Shown here in pieces: positions 52,476-62,108 of a stretch of 64,000 nt of DNA. The notes beneath the pieces are model-generated. The model was not told the origin of the DNA and ran no database searches. It saw nothing but the letters and a program-made list of their open reading frames with translations. The DNA lies in NCBI GenBank assembly GCA_020524245.1, contig JAIVLN010000005.1:186001-250000 (forward strand), given 5' to 3'. This DNA is from Rossellomorea aquimaris (GTDB lineage Bacteria > Bacillota > Bacilli > Bacillales > Fictibacillaceae). A program made the translations under genes and the position numbers. How positions within the stretch are numbered: position 1 is the first letter of the stretch; the number at the start of each line of letters is the position of its first letter.

Positions 52476-53297
52476 CTACTCCTTCATCATGATGAAAGCT
52501 AGCATCCTGCCCGTGCTTCCATTTTCTTTACGATGCGAAAAGAAATCTTCAACCCCACAGCTCGTACAGTGGTCGGTGACATGAATATATTCTTCTCGTA
52601 TCCCCGCTTGGAGCAACAATTGCTTGTTCAACAGCTGCAAGTTCAACATGTACTTTCCTTCACTTTTTGTGGAGTACGGCTTTTCATAATTGTCGGGTAG
52701 GATTTCATCGACATGAGAAATGACGCGCTCATCTACTTCATAACAGCATTGCTGTATGGAAGGACCGATCCAAACTTCGATATCAGAAGCAGGCACATGC
52801 TCATGGTTTTCCCATTTGGAAATCATTTCTTGGGCAATTCCAGAAACCGTCCCTTTCCATCCTGCGTGGACAACACCGATGATGGAATGATTTTTTGAAA
52901 CAAAATAGATCGGTACACAGTCTGCATAACCAAGCGCAAGAACAGTATTCGGATCCTTCGTATACAAACCATCTGTACCCATTATTCCCGTATTATAGGA
53001 AATTGAACCCTTTCCATGGTCCTTCGTTGTCACTTCTTGTACCACTTTATCATGGACTTGGTCTGCAAAAATCCACTGATCGAGTGTCGTTCCAATCGAC
53101 TCTGCAAGCCGCTTACGATTTTCGATGACCTTGTCTGGTTCATCGTTGACATGAAGACCAAGATTCAAGGATTGAAATGGTGAGTTGCTGCATCCGCCAT
53201 GCCGTGAGGAGAATCCTGCGAATACCTGCTTGTTCGAGGTCTCAATCCCCTCGATTTGAAAGTATCGTTCATGCTTTTGTCGGAATGATTCAACCAT
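52476..53297 (-). CDS. pgeF: Purine nucleoside phosphorylase/peptidoglycan editing factor PgeF (YlmD)
   Basis: YfiH/LACC1-family metalloenzyme that acts on purine nucleosides; in E. coli the homologue corrects wall precursors. The metal site is built from FSSRHGG, GYADCVPIYF, GVVHAGWKGTVSG and the C-terminal DHCTSCGVEDFFSHRKE. The ATG at 53297 has GAGGG about 6 nt upstream, giving 273 residues. It overlaps nothing and lies 3 bp before ylmE. Confidence 0.92.
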   Translation of the reverse strand: MVESFRQKHERYFQIEGIETSNKQVFAGFSSRHGGCSNSPFQSLNLGLHVNDEPDKVIENRKRLAESIGTTLDQWIFADQVHDKVVQEVTTKDHGKGSISYNTGIMGTDGLYTKDPNTVLALGYADCVPIYFVSKNHSIIGVVHAGWKGTVSGIAQEMISKWENHEHVPASDIEVWIGPSIQQCCYEVDERVISHVDEILPDNYEKPYSTKSEGKYMLNLQLLNKQLLLQAGIREEYIHVTDHCTSCGVEDFFSHRKENGSTGRMLAFIMMKE

Positions 53298-53395
53298 ATT
53301 CAACCCTCAAATCTCAACAGTAATGTCGACTTTTTGTTGCGCTTTCCTTATTTTATCACAACTTGTTGAATTGTTGGAGAACTGCTTCTCGGCTT

Positions 53396-53683
53396 TTAAC
53401 TTTTCGTAGAATTATGGAATCCTTGTGGCGAAAGTTGATTTTCCGAGTGATCTTCAAATCGGACCAGGATGACATCTTTTCCGATTTTCACAATATCTCT
53501 CCATGGGATGATGATATCATTTTCCTTTCTCATGAAGCCCATCATCCGTCCGGCTCCGGGAATGACGATGGCTTCGATTTTTCCCGTACCTAGATTGATT
53601 TCAAGGTCTGCAATGTGTCCGAGCTTACGGCCGTTGGAAACGTTGACAACATCCTTTACTTGGAATTCAGAGATCTTTATCAC
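53396..53683 (-). CDS. ylmC: PRC-barrel protein YlmC/YmxH
   Basis: Small cytoplasmic PRC-barrel protein of unknown biochemical role; family members are expressed during sporulation. The 95-residue protein contains KDVVNVSNGRKLGHIADLEI and WRDIVKIGKDVILV, typical of the family. The start is GTG at 53683 with GGGAG 6 nt upstream. It lies between pgeF and sigG. Confidence 0.88.
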   Translation of the reverse strand: MIKISEFQVKDVVNVSNGRKLGHIADLEINLGTGKIEAIVIPGAGRMMGFMRKENDIIIPWRDIVKIGKDVILVRFEDHSENQLSPQGFHNSTKS

Positions 53684-53767
53684 AGTTTACTCCCTGCCTT
53701 TCATAATTGGCTAACGTTAAAGTAGGCTTCTCTATTAAATATATGAGCCTCTGATTTTATATGAACA

Positions 53768-53826
53768 AAAAAAGCACTGACCCGGATTTCAGTGTCGTTT
53801 AGGACACTTTGGGTCAGCGCTCTTTT
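53768..53826 (-). terminator. sigG terminator
   Basis: A long compound hairpin: outer arms AGCACTGACCC / GGGTCAGCGCT and inner arms AGTGTC / GACACT, with a T-run on the minus strand. It lies about 10 bp after the sigG stop. Confidence 0.85.
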
Positions 53827-53835
53827 ATTCTTGAT

Positions 53836-54618
53836 TCAACTGCTCTGTATACTCTTGTTCATCTGATTGATGGCTGCTTTCTCGAGTCGAGAAACTTGAG
53901 CTTGGGAAATACCAATCTCGTCAGCCACTTCCATCTGCGTTTTCCCCTGGAAGAAACGCATTGTTAAAATCATCTTTTCACGCGAGTTTAGACGAGTCAT
54001 GGCTTCCCGGAGAGCTATTTCTTCAATCCATTGATAGTCCTTCTGCTTGTCATCACTGATCTGATCCATCACGTAGATTGGTTCACCACCATCGTTATAG
54101 ATCGGTTCGAACAAGGAAACTGGATCCTGTATGGCATCCAGTGCAAAAACGACTTCTTCTTTCGTGACACCTAATTCCCGGGCGATTTCCGTCGGGTTCG
54201 GTTCCCGCGATTCTTTGCTGACGATCTTGTCACGGACTTGAAGGGCTTTGTACGCAATGTCTCTCAATGAACGAGATACACGGATTGGATTGTTATCCCT
54301 TAAGTATCTTCTGATTTCCCCAATGATCATCGGGACGGCATAAGTTGAAAATTTAACATTTTGTCCTAAATCAAAATTATCAATGGATTTCATGAGACCG
54401 ATACATCCGACCTGGAACAAATCATCAACATATTCTCCACGATTGTTGAACCTCTGGATGACACTCAAGACCAATCTCAAGTTACCATTGACCAATTTTT
54501 CTCTTGCTGATAAATCACCATTCTGCATTTCTTTGAACAAAATTCTCATTTCTGTGTTTTTCAAAACTGGAAGCTTAGATGTATCCACACCACAAATTTC
54601 AACTTTATTTCGTGTCAT
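53836..54618 (-). CDS. sigG: Late forespore sigma factor SigG
   Basis: Sigma factor that drives forespore genes after engulfment. It has 260 residues with region 2 (DDLFQVGCIGLMKSIDNFD, about 67-85), region 3 and region 4 with the C-terminal GISQAQVSRLEKAA helix-turn-helix. The N-terminus MTRNKVEICGVDTSKLPVL matches SigG rather than SigF. The ATG follows GAGGGGAAG. The 93-bp gap upstream contains a GCATA element, possibly part of a sigma-F/G promoter, but its spacing is poor. Confidence 0.96.
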   Translation of the reverse strand: MTRNKVEICGVDTSKLPVLKNTEMRILFKEMQNGDLSAREKLVNGNLRLVLSVIQRFNNRGEYVDDLFQVGCIGLMKSIDNFDLGQNVKFSTYAVPMIIGEIRRYLRDNNPIRVSRSLRDIAYKALQVRDKIVSKESREPNPTEIARELGVTKEEVVFALDAIQDPVSLFEPIYNDGGEPIYVMDQISDDKQKDYQWIEEIALREAMTRLNSREKMILTMRFFQGKTQMEVADEIGISQAQVSRLEKAAINQMNKSIQSS

Positions 54619-54711
54619 ATCTTCCCCTCCAATTGGGAGTAACTGTAAAAATAAGTATCTCCTCAGGAGGGAAATTTATGCACAAGCTTTCAAAATGTGT
54701 CGAATGTCCTG

Positions 54712-55431
54712 CTACATCATCTTATTGAATTCTTTTTGAAGTCGTTTTATGATGCGCTTTTCAAGTCTGGAAATATAAGATTGTGAAATTCCTAAAAGGT
54801 CAGCGACATCTTTTTGAGTCTTTTCTTCCCCGCCTGCAAGACCAAAGCGGAGCTCCATGATTTGTTTTTCTCTAGGTGACAAGGAATATAAGGCCTTAAT
54901 CAATAGTTTTCGGTCCACACTCGCTTCGATATCCCTTGTTATGATATCTTCATCTGTTCCTAATACATCCGATAAAAGGAGTTCGTTCCCATCCCAGTCT
55001 ACATTCAATGGCTCATCAAAAGAAACTTCTGAACGCGTTTTGTTGTTTCTCCTTAAATACATGAGGATTTCATTCTCGATACAACGTGAAGCATAAGTGG
55101 CCAGTTTGATCTTTTTTTCCGGATTGAATGTATTGACCGCTTTAATCAAACCAATCGTACCAATACTGATCAAGTCTTCGATGTTAATTCCGGTGTTCTC
55201 GAATTTCCTTGCAATATAGACGACGAGTCTGAGGTTACGTTCGATGAGGACGGCTCTTGCTGCTTTATCTCCTTTCGGTAACTTCTTCAGGAGTAAGGCT
55301 TCTTCATCTTTCGAAAGGGGTGAAGGCAGAGCCTCGTTTCCTCCTATGTAGTAGATTTCTTCTTGCTTCACCCCTAATTTGATCAACAACTTATACCAAA
55401 ACAGTGTTATGCGAAGTTTCAGCTTCCCCAT
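54712..55431 (-). CDS. sigE: Mother-cell sigma factor SigE (pro-sigma-E)
   Basis: Early mother-cell sigma factor made as an inactive membrane-bound precursor. The hydrophobic pro-sequence (about 1-27, [15 protein letters not shown]) precedes [14 protein letters not shown], the region of SpoIIGA cleavage. Regions 2-4 follow, ending [15 protein letters not shown]. It has 239 residues. The ATG has GGGAGG, 32 bp after spoIIGA, whose product is the processing protease. Confidence 0.97.
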   Translation of the reverse strand: MGKLKLRITLFWYKLLIKLGVKQEEIYYIGGNEALPSPLSKDEEALLLKKLPKGDKAARAVLIERNLRLVVYIARKFENTGINIEDLISIGTIGLIKAVNTFNPEKKIKLATYASRCIENEILMYLRRNNKTRSEVSFDEPLNVDWDGNELLLSDVLGTDEDIITRDIEASVDRKLLIKALYSLSPREKQIMELRFGLAGGEEKTQKDVADLLGISQSYISRLEKRIIKRLQKEFNKMM

Positions 55432-55463
55432 TCCTTATCCTCCCTCGAAAATTTGGTTGAGTC

Positions 55464-56387
55464 TTAAGAGGCTGATGAGACGACAGTTGCGTGGGACAAC
55501 ATTTTCGGATGGAGGATTGCCTGGTATTCCTCCTCTCCCGAAACATTTGTGAAAGTGAGACCAACAATGAAGTTCCTGGTCTCATATTTCACTCCATCTG
55601 CCCATATCGTCATTTGATCGGCTTTTATCCCCATTAAAAATTGATTGCTACTTCCAACTGCGCGGTATGGAATGATGCGCATCCGGTCAATCCATGGATT
55701 TTCTTCATCATCCATATCTCCTAGCTGGTCTATACTCTTCGCTTGTTGAACGACTGGATCTGGCAACTCATTCTGGAACACAGTCAGGTCGAGTATCATG
55801 ACAGGTGTTTTGGTTATCGGGTCATGGAGTTGATTACCACTGTCCAAGAGACCCTGTCCTTTTAGGATCGTCGAGTCTATTTTCAACTCGAAATTCATAA
55901 TCTGATCATATCGAAGTTTCCGGACTTCAATATCCCCGACTCTACGCTTCGTGAAGTAGATCATGACAGGAATCATGAGGAGTACGAATCCCCAACTGAT
56001 TGGATCCCCCATGCCGGTCGACTGAGTGATCAAGACACCATTCATGACCTGAGCTTCAGATTGAAGAAAATAATGCGCGCCTAATATCCCTCCTCCTGTT
56101 ATGAATGTCGCAAAATAAAACATAAATAGGCCTTGTACAAAATAACGGAAACGTTTGAAACCGAATGTACACAAAATGATGAAGACAGAATAAATGAGTT
56201 TAACAATCGGATGGTAAACGAGGCTTGAGTCTACAAACAAAAACAGTACGTAGAGTGATCCTAAGAATGATCCTAGGACCAACCTTCCGATTTTCGTGTT
56301 TCTTTTTAAGATGATGGAAGTCAGCCATAACAACATGAAATCGATACAGAAATTCAGAAACCAAATGACATCCAAATATATCGACAT
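55464..56387 (-). CDS. spoIIGA: Pro-sigma-E processing peptidase SpoIIGA
   Basis: Membrane aspartic protease that removes the SigE pro-sequence after septation. The first 155 residues contain five hydrophobic segments, and the C-terminal half holds the catalytic motif LLDSGNQLHDP (about residue 183). It has 307 residues. The ATG follows AAAGGAG. Operon: spoIIGA-sigE. Confidence 0.95.
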   Translation of the reverse strand: MSIYLDVIWFLNFCIDFMLLWLTSIILKRNTKIGRLVLGSFLGSLYVLFLFVDSSLVYHPIVKLIYSVFIILCTFGFKRFRYFVQGLFMFYFATFITGGGILGAHYFLQSEAQVMNGVLITQSTGMGDPISWGFVLLMIPVMIYFTKRRVGDIEVRKLRYDQIMNFELKIDSTILKGQGLLDSGNQLHDPITKTPVMILDLTVFQNELPDPVVQQAKSIDQLGDMDDEENPWIDRMRIIPYRAVGSSNQFLMGIKADQMTIWADGVKYETRNFIVGLTFTNVSGEEEYQAILHPKMLSHATVVSSAS

Positions 56388-56421
56388 TGGCCGCTCCTTT
56401 CACAGCTTGAACTGTGAAATC

Positions 56422-56455
56422 AGTATAGCCTAAACCTTTTAAAATTGTCTGTCGG
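56422..56455 (-). promoter_or_regulatory. Candidate spoIIG promoter with 22-bp spacer
   Basis: A -10 TATACT (56422-56427) is preceded, 22 bp upstream, by CCGACA (56450-56455), which shares GACA with the consensus -35. The B. subtilis spoIIG promoter also has an unusual 22-bp spacer and is activated by Spo0A. AACCGACA resembles the reverse of a 0A box (TGTCGAA). The assignment is by analogy. Confidence 0.6.
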
Positions 56456-56628
56456 TTTATGAAGTGTACGACCCATTAATTTTGGAAGATTTATAGAGGT
56501 TTTGTCGGTGGTTTTTTGGGGGATTTGTGTGGGTTTTTAGATCAAAATATGATTCTCGGGACAACAAGCTGGATTTCCTGCGCTTTTTAGAGGTAAAAGA
56601 CAGTTGCATATGGGAGATGGAAAGGCTG

Positions 56629-56722
56629 TTTCTCGAAAATGGGGGTTTGTTTCTCGAAATCGGCGCATAGTTTCTCGAAAATGTGCGTTTGTTTCCCGAA
56701 AAAGAGCATTCATCTCTCGAAA
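56629..56722. repeat. Array of five 21-bp-period TTTCTCGAAA units
   Basis: Units start at 56629, 56650, 56671, 56692 and 56713, exactly 21 bp apart. The core is TTTCTCGAAA (one TTTCCCGAAA, one TCTCTCGAAA), and the remaining 11 bp vary. On the minus strand the period equals seven codons (FSRN-type heptads), but the covering frame 56457-56750 lacks a ribosome site. The rest of the 451-bp gap between spoIIGA and ftsZ holds only the spoIIG promoter and the ftsZ terminator. Confidence 0.9.
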
Positions 56723-56787
56723 AAAGCGTAACGTCTTTCCAATTAGTCACATCTTACTAAGCACATGAACTACCTTTCTTAACATGA

Positions 56788-56820
56788 AAAAGGACTGTCC
56801 CATTAGTGGGACAGTCCTTC
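56788..56820 (-). terminator. ftsZ terminator
   Basis: A perfect 11-bp stem GGACTGTCCCA / TGGGACAGTCC (56792-56802, 56807-56817), extended by A/T pairs and followed by T residues on the minus strand, lies about 20 bp after the ftsZ stop. Confidence 0.9.
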
Positions 56821-56838
56821 ATAAATCGCTACTTTAAA

Positions 56839-57993
56839 TTAACGGCGACGGTTACGGTTACGTAAGAACGCTGGGATGTCGAGCGTGTCGTTGATATCCG
56901 TCTGTGGTGACGAATTCGTAGATCGCTGACTTTCCTGCCGTTGTGGTTGCTCTTCACGGCTCTTTTGAGGTGAAGGTTGTTGATTTTGGTTGTTCATCGT
57001 TTGCTTAGGACGTTGCGGTTGAGACTTCGCTTGATTTTGAACTTCATCGAAACCAGTCGCAATGACCGTAACGAGGATTTCATCCTTCAGATCTTCGTTG
57101 ATGACAGAACCAAAGATCATGTTTACATCTTCATCAGAAGCAGAAGATACGATATCAGCAGCTTCGTTCACTTCATAAAGACTTAAGTTCGATCCACCAG
57201 TGATGTTCATCAATACGCCTTTCGCGCCATCGATGGATGTTTCAAGCAATGGACTTGAAATCGCCTTTTTCGCTGCATCAGATGCACGATTCTCACCAGC
57301 TGCAACTCCGATACCCATTAATGCTGATCCTTTGGAAGTCATGATCGTCTTGACGTCTGCAAAGTCCAAGTTGATTAGACCTGGTACAGCAATCAAGTCG
57401 GAGATACCTTGTACACCTTGACGAAGAACGTTATCCGCTTCACGGAACGCTTCTAGCATTGGCGTGTTTTTATCAACGATTTCTAATAGTCGGTCGTTTG
57501 GAATGACGATCAACGTATCAACTTTTTCCTTCAATGTTTCGATTCCGCCGACTGCATGAGTCGAACGTTTTCTACCTTCGAAAGTGAATGGACGAGTAAC
57601 GACTCCGACCGTCAATGCACCGATCTCTTTTGCGATCTCTGCAATGACTGGAGCTGCACCTGTACCAGTTCCGCCACCCATTCCTGCTGTGACGAACACC
57701 ATGTCTGCTCCTTCAAGAGCTTCTTCAATCTGCTCTTTACTTTCTTCAGCAGCTTTTTTACCGATATCCGGATTAGCACCTGCACCTAGTCCTCTTGTAA
57801 GTTTCGATCCGATCTGCATTTTCGTTTCTGCTTTGGAAAGGTTCAATGCTTGTGCGTCCGTGTTGACGGCAATGAATTCAACACCTTGTACATTATTTTC
57901 GATCATACGATTGACGGCATTACTACCTCCACCGCCGACACCGATTACTTTAATCTTTGCGAGGCCATCCATATTCATATCAAACTCTAGCAT
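56839..57993 (-). CDS. ftsZ: Cell-division GTPase FtsZ
   Basis: Tubulin homologue that forms the Z ring. It has 384 residues. The GTP-binding signature is GGGTGTG (106-112), and the T7 synergy loop is in the [11 protein letters not shown] region. A Gln/Pro-rich linker (about 320-365) leads to the C-terminal peptide [16 protein letters not shown] that binds FtsA and SepF. The ATG follows GGAGGATCGCAA. It lies 41 bp after ftsA. Confidence 0.98.
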   Translation of the reverse strand: MLEFDMNMDGLAKIKVIGVGGGGSNAVNRMIENNVQGVEFIAVNTDAQALNLSKAETKMQIGSKLTRGLGAGANPDIGKKAAEESKEQIEEALEGADMVFVTAGMGGGTGTGAAPVIAEIAKEIGALTVGVVTRPFTFEGRKRSTHAVGGIETLKEKVDTLIVIPNDRLLEIVDKNTPMLEAFREADNVLRQGVQGISDLIAVPGLINLDFADVKTIMTSKGSALMGIGVAAGENRASDAAKKAISSPLLETSIDGAKGVLMNITGGSNLSLYEVNEAADIVSSASDEDVNMIFGSVINEDLKDEILVTVIATGFDEVQNQAKSQPQRPKQTMNNQNQQPSPQKSREEQPQRQESQRSTNSSPQTDINDTLDIPAFLRNRNRRR

Positions 57994-58034
57994 TTGCGAT
58001 CCTCCTAATCATCTGATTTTCTCAATTTGTGGGG

Positions 58035-59318
58035 TTATTCGAAGAAGGTTCCGAACCATTCTTTCATTCTATTCTTCACACCCGGCTTTTCTTTGTCTGT
58101 TCGTTGTGGTTCTGCGTTACGTCGCTTTTTGACGGGCTGTTCTTCCATATGTTCCTCTGATATCGCGGCAGCAACTTCCTTTCCTTGTACTTTCACATTT
58201 TTGAAAGTGAACTGGATCAGTCCTACTCCAGTCGTGTACTGCGCTTCTCGGACACCAATGTAATCCGGCATGGAAATCCGGACATTCTGATCCAGCACTT
58301 CACGTGCCAGTTCAAGTACACCCGGCATTGCGACGACCCCTCCAGTCAGGACAAAACCGCCTGGAAGTTCCTGATAGCCATTACGGTTCAATTCTTCTAC
58401 AATCAAGCCGAAAATTTCTTCCATTCTCGGCTCGATGATATGAGCTAATTCATATTGCGAGAATTGCTGTTCGTCAGAAGAACCGATTCGAGCAACCTCG
58501 AATGTTTCTTCATCTGATGCATGGTCAATATAGGAATGCCCATGTTTTACCTTAACACGTTCTGCATCTTCTGTGGTCGTTCTCAGTCCAATTGAAATAT
58601 CTTTAGTAACAAAGTCTCCTCCGATTGGAAGAACTTTTGTGAATTGAATCGAACCTTGATCAAAAACGGTAAGAGTGGTTGAACCTGCACCCATGTCGAC
58701 CAATGCGACACCCAGGTTGCGTTCGTCTTTATTCAGTGCGACTGTTCCTGCTGCTAAAGGTTGTAGACAAATATCTGCAACTTCTAATCCAGCTCGTTCT
58801 ACACACCTTAGTACGTTATGTAAGATCGTTTTTGATCCGGTAATGAGTATGCCTTCCATTTCTAGTCTGACGCCGATCATACCCCGAGGGTCATTGATTT
58901 CGGCTAACCCATCGACCACAAATTCTCTAGGAATGACGTCAATGATTTCCCTTTCAGGAGGTATGGACATTACTTGAGCAGCATCTATGACTCTTGTAAT
59001 ATCTTCATCTCTAATTTCCCGATCCTCACTGGATACGGCAACAACTCCATGGCATGGTTGGAGTTGGACATGGTTTCCGGTAATTCCGACGATAACGGAA
59101 TTGACTTTTATTCCTACCATTCTTTCAGCTTGTTCAACAGCTTTTTTTATTGAACGAACAGTTTCATCAATGTCAACGATGGAACCTTTTTTGATTCCTT
59201 CTGATTTTTCATTCCCTACTCCAATGACATTAAAGGACTCATCAGACATTTCTCCAATGATTACTTTAATATTGGATGTACCGATGTCTAAACTAATCAT
59301 AACTTCGCTGCTGTTCAT
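58035..59318 (-). CDS. ftsA: Cell-division protein FtsA
   Basis: Actin-like ATPase that tethers FtsZ to the membrane. The phosphate-1 motif is [13 protein letters not shown] (about 9-21), phosphate-2 is [10 protein letters not shown], and the adenosine motif lies in [11 protein letters not shown]. The C-terminal amphipathic helix [14 protein letters not shown] is the membrane anchor. It has 427 residues; the ATG follows GGGAGGTG. The 145-bp gap upstream should hold promoters, but none was clear. Confidence 0.97.
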   Translation of the reverse strand: MNSSEVMISLDIGTSNIKVIIGEMSDESFNVIGVGNEKSEGIKKGSIVDIDETVRSIKKAVEQAERMVGIKVNSVIVGITGNHVQLQPCHGVVAVSSEDREIRDEDITRVIDAAQVMSIPPEREIIDVIPREFVVDGLAEINDPRGMIGVRLEMEGILITGSKTILHNVLRCVERAGLEVADICLQPLAAGTVALNKDERNLGVALVDMGAGSTTLTVFDQGSIQFTKVLPIGGDFVTKDISIGLRTTTEDAERVKVKHGHSYIDHASDEETFEVARIGSSDEQQFSQYELAHIIEPRMEEIFGLIVEELNRNGYQELPGGFVLTGGVVAMPGVLELAREVLDQNVRISMPDYIGVREAQYTTGVGLIQFTFKNVKVQGKEVAAAISEEHMEEQPVKKRRNAEPQRTDKEKPGVKNRMKEWFGTFFE

Positions 59319-59463
59319 TCTGTGGCACCTCCCTCAAAATATCTACTTGCTCGATCCATTATGAGATCTGATATGTTTCATTCCTAATGAATAAGCGAAA
59401 ATACTGGTTTAAAAGCGTATTTAAGGAATGTATTCAACATTAAGCAAGTATTCCCTTTATTTT

Positions 59464-59829
59464 TTATAAGTTTTTTCGCTCTGTGGCTTCTAATTTTGTG
59501 TTTTTCGATAAAATCAAACGACGTATCACCGCAATGTTGTTAAAAAGTCTTACACCGAATGCAAAAATTGCAGCCAAATACAAGTCTACACCAAGATGAA
59601 CACCTAGAAAAGCCAAACCTGCGGCAAGCAGGATATTAAAGAAGAATCCCGTTATGAAAACTTGATCATCGAACGTTTTTTGCAGCTGGGCGCGAATACC
59701 TCCAAATAATGTATCAAGAGCTGCCAAAACGGCAATTGACAAGTAACTGGTATACTCATCTGGAATTCTTATTTCTGACATGAACCCAAGAAGGAGGCCG
59801 ATCAATAAACCTAAAACAGGTAGCCACAT
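59464..59829 (-). CDS. sbp: Small basic protein Sbp (DUF1290)
   Basis: Small membrane protein of unknown function, conserved upstream of ftsA. It has 121 residues and three to four hydrophobic segments, with conserved ALDTLFGGIRAQLQKTFDD in a loop. Its ATG directly follows the ylxX stop (TAAATG), which indicates coupling. Confidence 0.93.
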   Translation of the reverse strand: MWLPVLGLLIGLLLGFMSEIRIPDEYTSYLSIAVLAALDTLFGGIRAQLQKTFDDQVFITGFFFNILLAAGLAFLGVHLGVDLYLAAIFAFGVRLFNNIAVIRRLILSKNTKLEATERKNL

Positions 59830-60543
59830 TTAAGATTCCCCCTTCTCATCCATATACTTGACACGAATTTGCTTGTCATATGCAGGAATTGTGACGCTGT
59901 CCACCAATTCAGATGACAACAAAAGGTTTTCTCTGGCGAAATCATCACCAGACTGAGAAGTGAGCATTTCCGTATGAAGTTTGTTCGAATCTTTTGAAAG
60001 TACTTTGATCCTGATCGGAAATGAGGATAGCGGTTCGTCATTCACAAAAGTCTTGTTATTCACTTCACGAATCGGGGTCGTATTGATGATTCTTTTACCA
60101 TCAATGGACATTTCTTCTGCACCATATGTATTCAGTTCATTGATCAGACGACGCAGTAATTCGGGATGGATGGTATTCACATTTGATCCTGCTAAATTTT
60201 CGTCGTTTAATAATGGTTCGATGGTCAGAATGATTCCGTGACCGCTAACTTCTGTCAAGCCCGCATCTTTTTTTAGCTCGGATAAAGTTTTCTCCAATGC
60301 CCTTAATTGATTCGATGTACTTTCTCCGGAATACTCATCAATCAGTTGTTCATTCTTATAAATCTCATTGTAGAGTTCTTGCTGAACTTTCTTTTGTTGT
60401 TCGAGATCTTGTCTTAATTCCCATATGTCTCGTGTATCTCTTACAATCGGCTCTTGGGTCGTATGAAACTGAACGGCAACCATGAACCCTAAGATCATCG
60501 TGGTTATCGCAAAAATCACACTTCTACGCATCGTTGTTGTCAT
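59830..60543 (-). CDS. ylxX: DUF881 protein YlxX
   Basis: Membrane-anchored DUF881 protein of unknown role in the division cluster. It has one N-terminal membrane helix (about 8-25), a coiled-coil (about 40-90) and a C-terminal domain with GHGIILTIEP and GAEEMSIDGKRI. It has 237 residues. The ATG overlaps the ylxW stop (ATGA) but touches the GGAAGG; a second ATG at 60531 may be the real start. Confidence 0.9.
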   Translation of the reverse strand: MTTTMRRSVIFAITTMILGFMVAVQFHTTQEPIVRDTRDIWELRQDLEQQKKVQQELYNEIYKNEQLIDEYSGESTSNQLRALEKTLSELKKDAGLTEVSGHGIILTIEPLLNDENLAGSNVNTIHPELLRRLINELNTYGAEEMSIDGKRIINTTPIREVNNKTFVNDEPLSSFPIRIKVLSKDSNKLHTEMLTSQSGDDFARENLLLSSELVDSVTIPAYDKQIRVKYMDEKGES

Positions 60544-61235
60544 CCTTCCCGATTGATGAATGGTGGAATCTCGATGCTAGATTCTCTTTTCATTTTAACT
60601 TCGACTCCATCATCTACTAATTGATCTGTCACATTTCCTGATAGATTCAATGAATTCCACAGAACATCCGAATCTCCAATGGCGGTGATGACAAATGGAG
60701 CAGGGTGTTTTACCCCATCGACATTCACGACAGGTCCAACACAGTTGATGAAACTCGTCTTGGAGATTCGCTGTCCATTGATGGCAATGGTCTCCGCACC
60801 TGTAACATACAGCTCATGTATGACTTTTCTGATATGCTCTTCATGTACGATATAATCATTCGGGTTTTCGGTTTCCGGGATATAAGAGCTGTCTTCAAGC
60901 TCTACTCTGATTCCAGGACCTTCTACACCGACTTCCCCGACCACTTTTCTCAGTTTTTTTACCTCTTCTACCATGTTAAAGGATCTTTTCTCTTGAGTTG
61001 CAATCTTTTCTTCCATGTCATTGACGACTGTTTGAGCATCTTCCAGTTCATTTTGCAACTCTCTGTTTTCCCGTTGTAGTGACAGAATCGAGGTCCTCAA
61101 CTGGTCTTCCCTTTTCCACTGGTCATTGGTCGGACGCTTGTCCGCCTGGCTTGTGTATTGAAAGGAATAGGAAATGATAAATCCTGCAACCAGAAGAACC
61201 AACGAGTATATTGCATGTTTACCCCTGACTTTCAT
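60540..61235 (-). CDS. ylxW: DUF881 protein YlxW
   Basis: Paralogue of YlxX with the same plan: an N-terminal membrane helix (about 7-25), a coiled-coil (about 40-95) and a C-terminal domain with GPGIRVELEDSSY and GAETIAINGQRI. The ATG at 61235 (starting MKVRGKHAIYSLVLL) has GGAAG upstream and gives 231 residues; the frame continues to 61367 inside divIB without a ribosome site. It overlaps divIB by 17 bp. ylxW-ylxX look like a tandem duplication conserved in Bacillales. Confidence 0.9.
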   Translation of the reverse strand: MKVRGKHAIYSLVLLVAGFIISYSFQYTSQADKRPTNDQWKREDQLRTSILSLQRENRELQNELEDAQTVVNDMEEKIATQEKRSFNMVEEVKKLRKVVGEVGVEGPGIRVELEDSSYIPETENPNDYIVHEEHIRKVIHELYVTGAETIAINGQRISKTSFINCVGPVVNVDGVKHPAPFVITAIGDSDVLWNSLNLSGNVTDQLVDDGVEVKMKRESSIEIPPFINREG

Positions 61236-62007
61236 TCTCCGTTTCTTCCTTCCCTTCTCCCTGTTCAAAAGGTTCGAACCTTGGTGACTCAGACATATAA
61301 ATGATTCCTTCTTTTTGCCCATCCAATTTCTCCACAATGGAAGGGTAGTATTGCATGTATGTAGCAAAATTGGAAATACGAGCCCTTACTTCATACCCAT
61401 CATTCATATAGAGTGTAATTTGCTGTACGTCCTTCTCAACAGGAGTATGGTGAATTTCAGAGATACGAATCCGGATACTTTCTTCCAATTCATTCAATTC
61501 TTCTGCCATGCTTTGAATCCGTTCTTTGTCATTCCAGCCGATCAGGATCGGCGCATTTGTCGGAACTGTATTTTCGGAGACTTTTGGGAGCGATTCCCCG
61601 TTTTGTAGGAGTGGATAATAGACGCCTTCTTTTTCAAGAAAAGCGACCTTACCGTATTCTGTAACTTGTATGATTACTTTGTTCGGAAATACTTTATCAA
61701 CCTCCACTGATTCCACTTGGACCAGTTTTCGGACATCCGATTCGATAGCAGCTGCATTGACTGACCAATAGTTTGTTTCTGTAGTAAGGTCGATATTGGA
61801 CATGATTTTTTCTTCGGTTATGACCTCGTTACCTTTGATCGTAATCGTCCTCACATGACTGAGAGGTGATTGAAAATAAACGATGATAAGAATGAGCAAA
61901 AAGAAAAAGGAAACATAGAAGGTCATTCTACGATTCGCTTTTTGTTTACGTTGTTCCTTCAGTTTCGGTATGCGGTCTTCGAGTGTCGTAACCTTTTTAT
62001 TTTCCAT
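61219..62007 (-). CDS. divIB: Cell-division protein DivIB (FtsQ)
   Basis: Bitopic divisome protein that acts with DivIC and FtsL. A cytoplasmic N-terminus (about 1-27) is followed by a membrane helix (FYVSFFFLLILIIVYF, about 29-44) and a POTRA domain (HVRTITIKGNEVITEEKI onward, about 51-120). The ATG at 62007 has GGGGGAG upstream, giving 262 residues; the upstream frame to 62115 crosses the promoter region and is rejected. Confidence 0.93.
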   Translation of the reverse strand: MENKKVTTLEDRIPKLKEQRKQKANRRMTFYVSFFFLLILIIVYFQSPLSHVRTITIKGNEVITEEKIMSNIDLTTETNYWSVNAAAIESDVRKLVQVESVEVDKVFPNKVIIQVTEYGKVAFLEKEGVYYPLLQNGESLPKVSENTVPTNAPILIGWNDKERIQSMAEELNELEESIRIRISEIHHTPVEKDVQQITLYMNDGYEVRARISNFATYMQYYPSIVEKLDGQKEGIIYMSESPRFEPFEQGEGKEETENESQG

Positions 62008-62044
62008 AAGGTCTCCCCCAATAATCGAGGACTTTGAAAGAGTG

Positions 62045-62080
62045 AAAAAGGGTCTGACCTGCACGATCGAGTCAGACACC
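62045..62080 (-). terminator. Terminator-like hairpin in divIB leader
   Basis: On the minus strand GTCTGAC...GTCAGAC (arms 62071-62077 and 62052-62058) is followed by CCTTTTT. It lies 43 bp before the divIB ATG, so it could attenuate divIB or end a murB-side transcript. Confidence 0.5.
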
Positions 62081-62108
62081 TTCATACGTACATGTCCACT
62101 ATGATTAA

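Noticed and set aside
54619-54711. Sigma-F/G promoter before sigG (GCATA element)
   Set aside because: GCATA is present, but the spacing to a plausible -10 is about 19 bp and the -10 match is weak, so it was not listed as a feature.
56457-56750. 97-codon minus-strand frame over the 21-bp array
   Set aside because: Its start is a GTG without a ribosome site, the heptads follow from the DNA period, and the rest is low-complexity. Kept as a repeat only.
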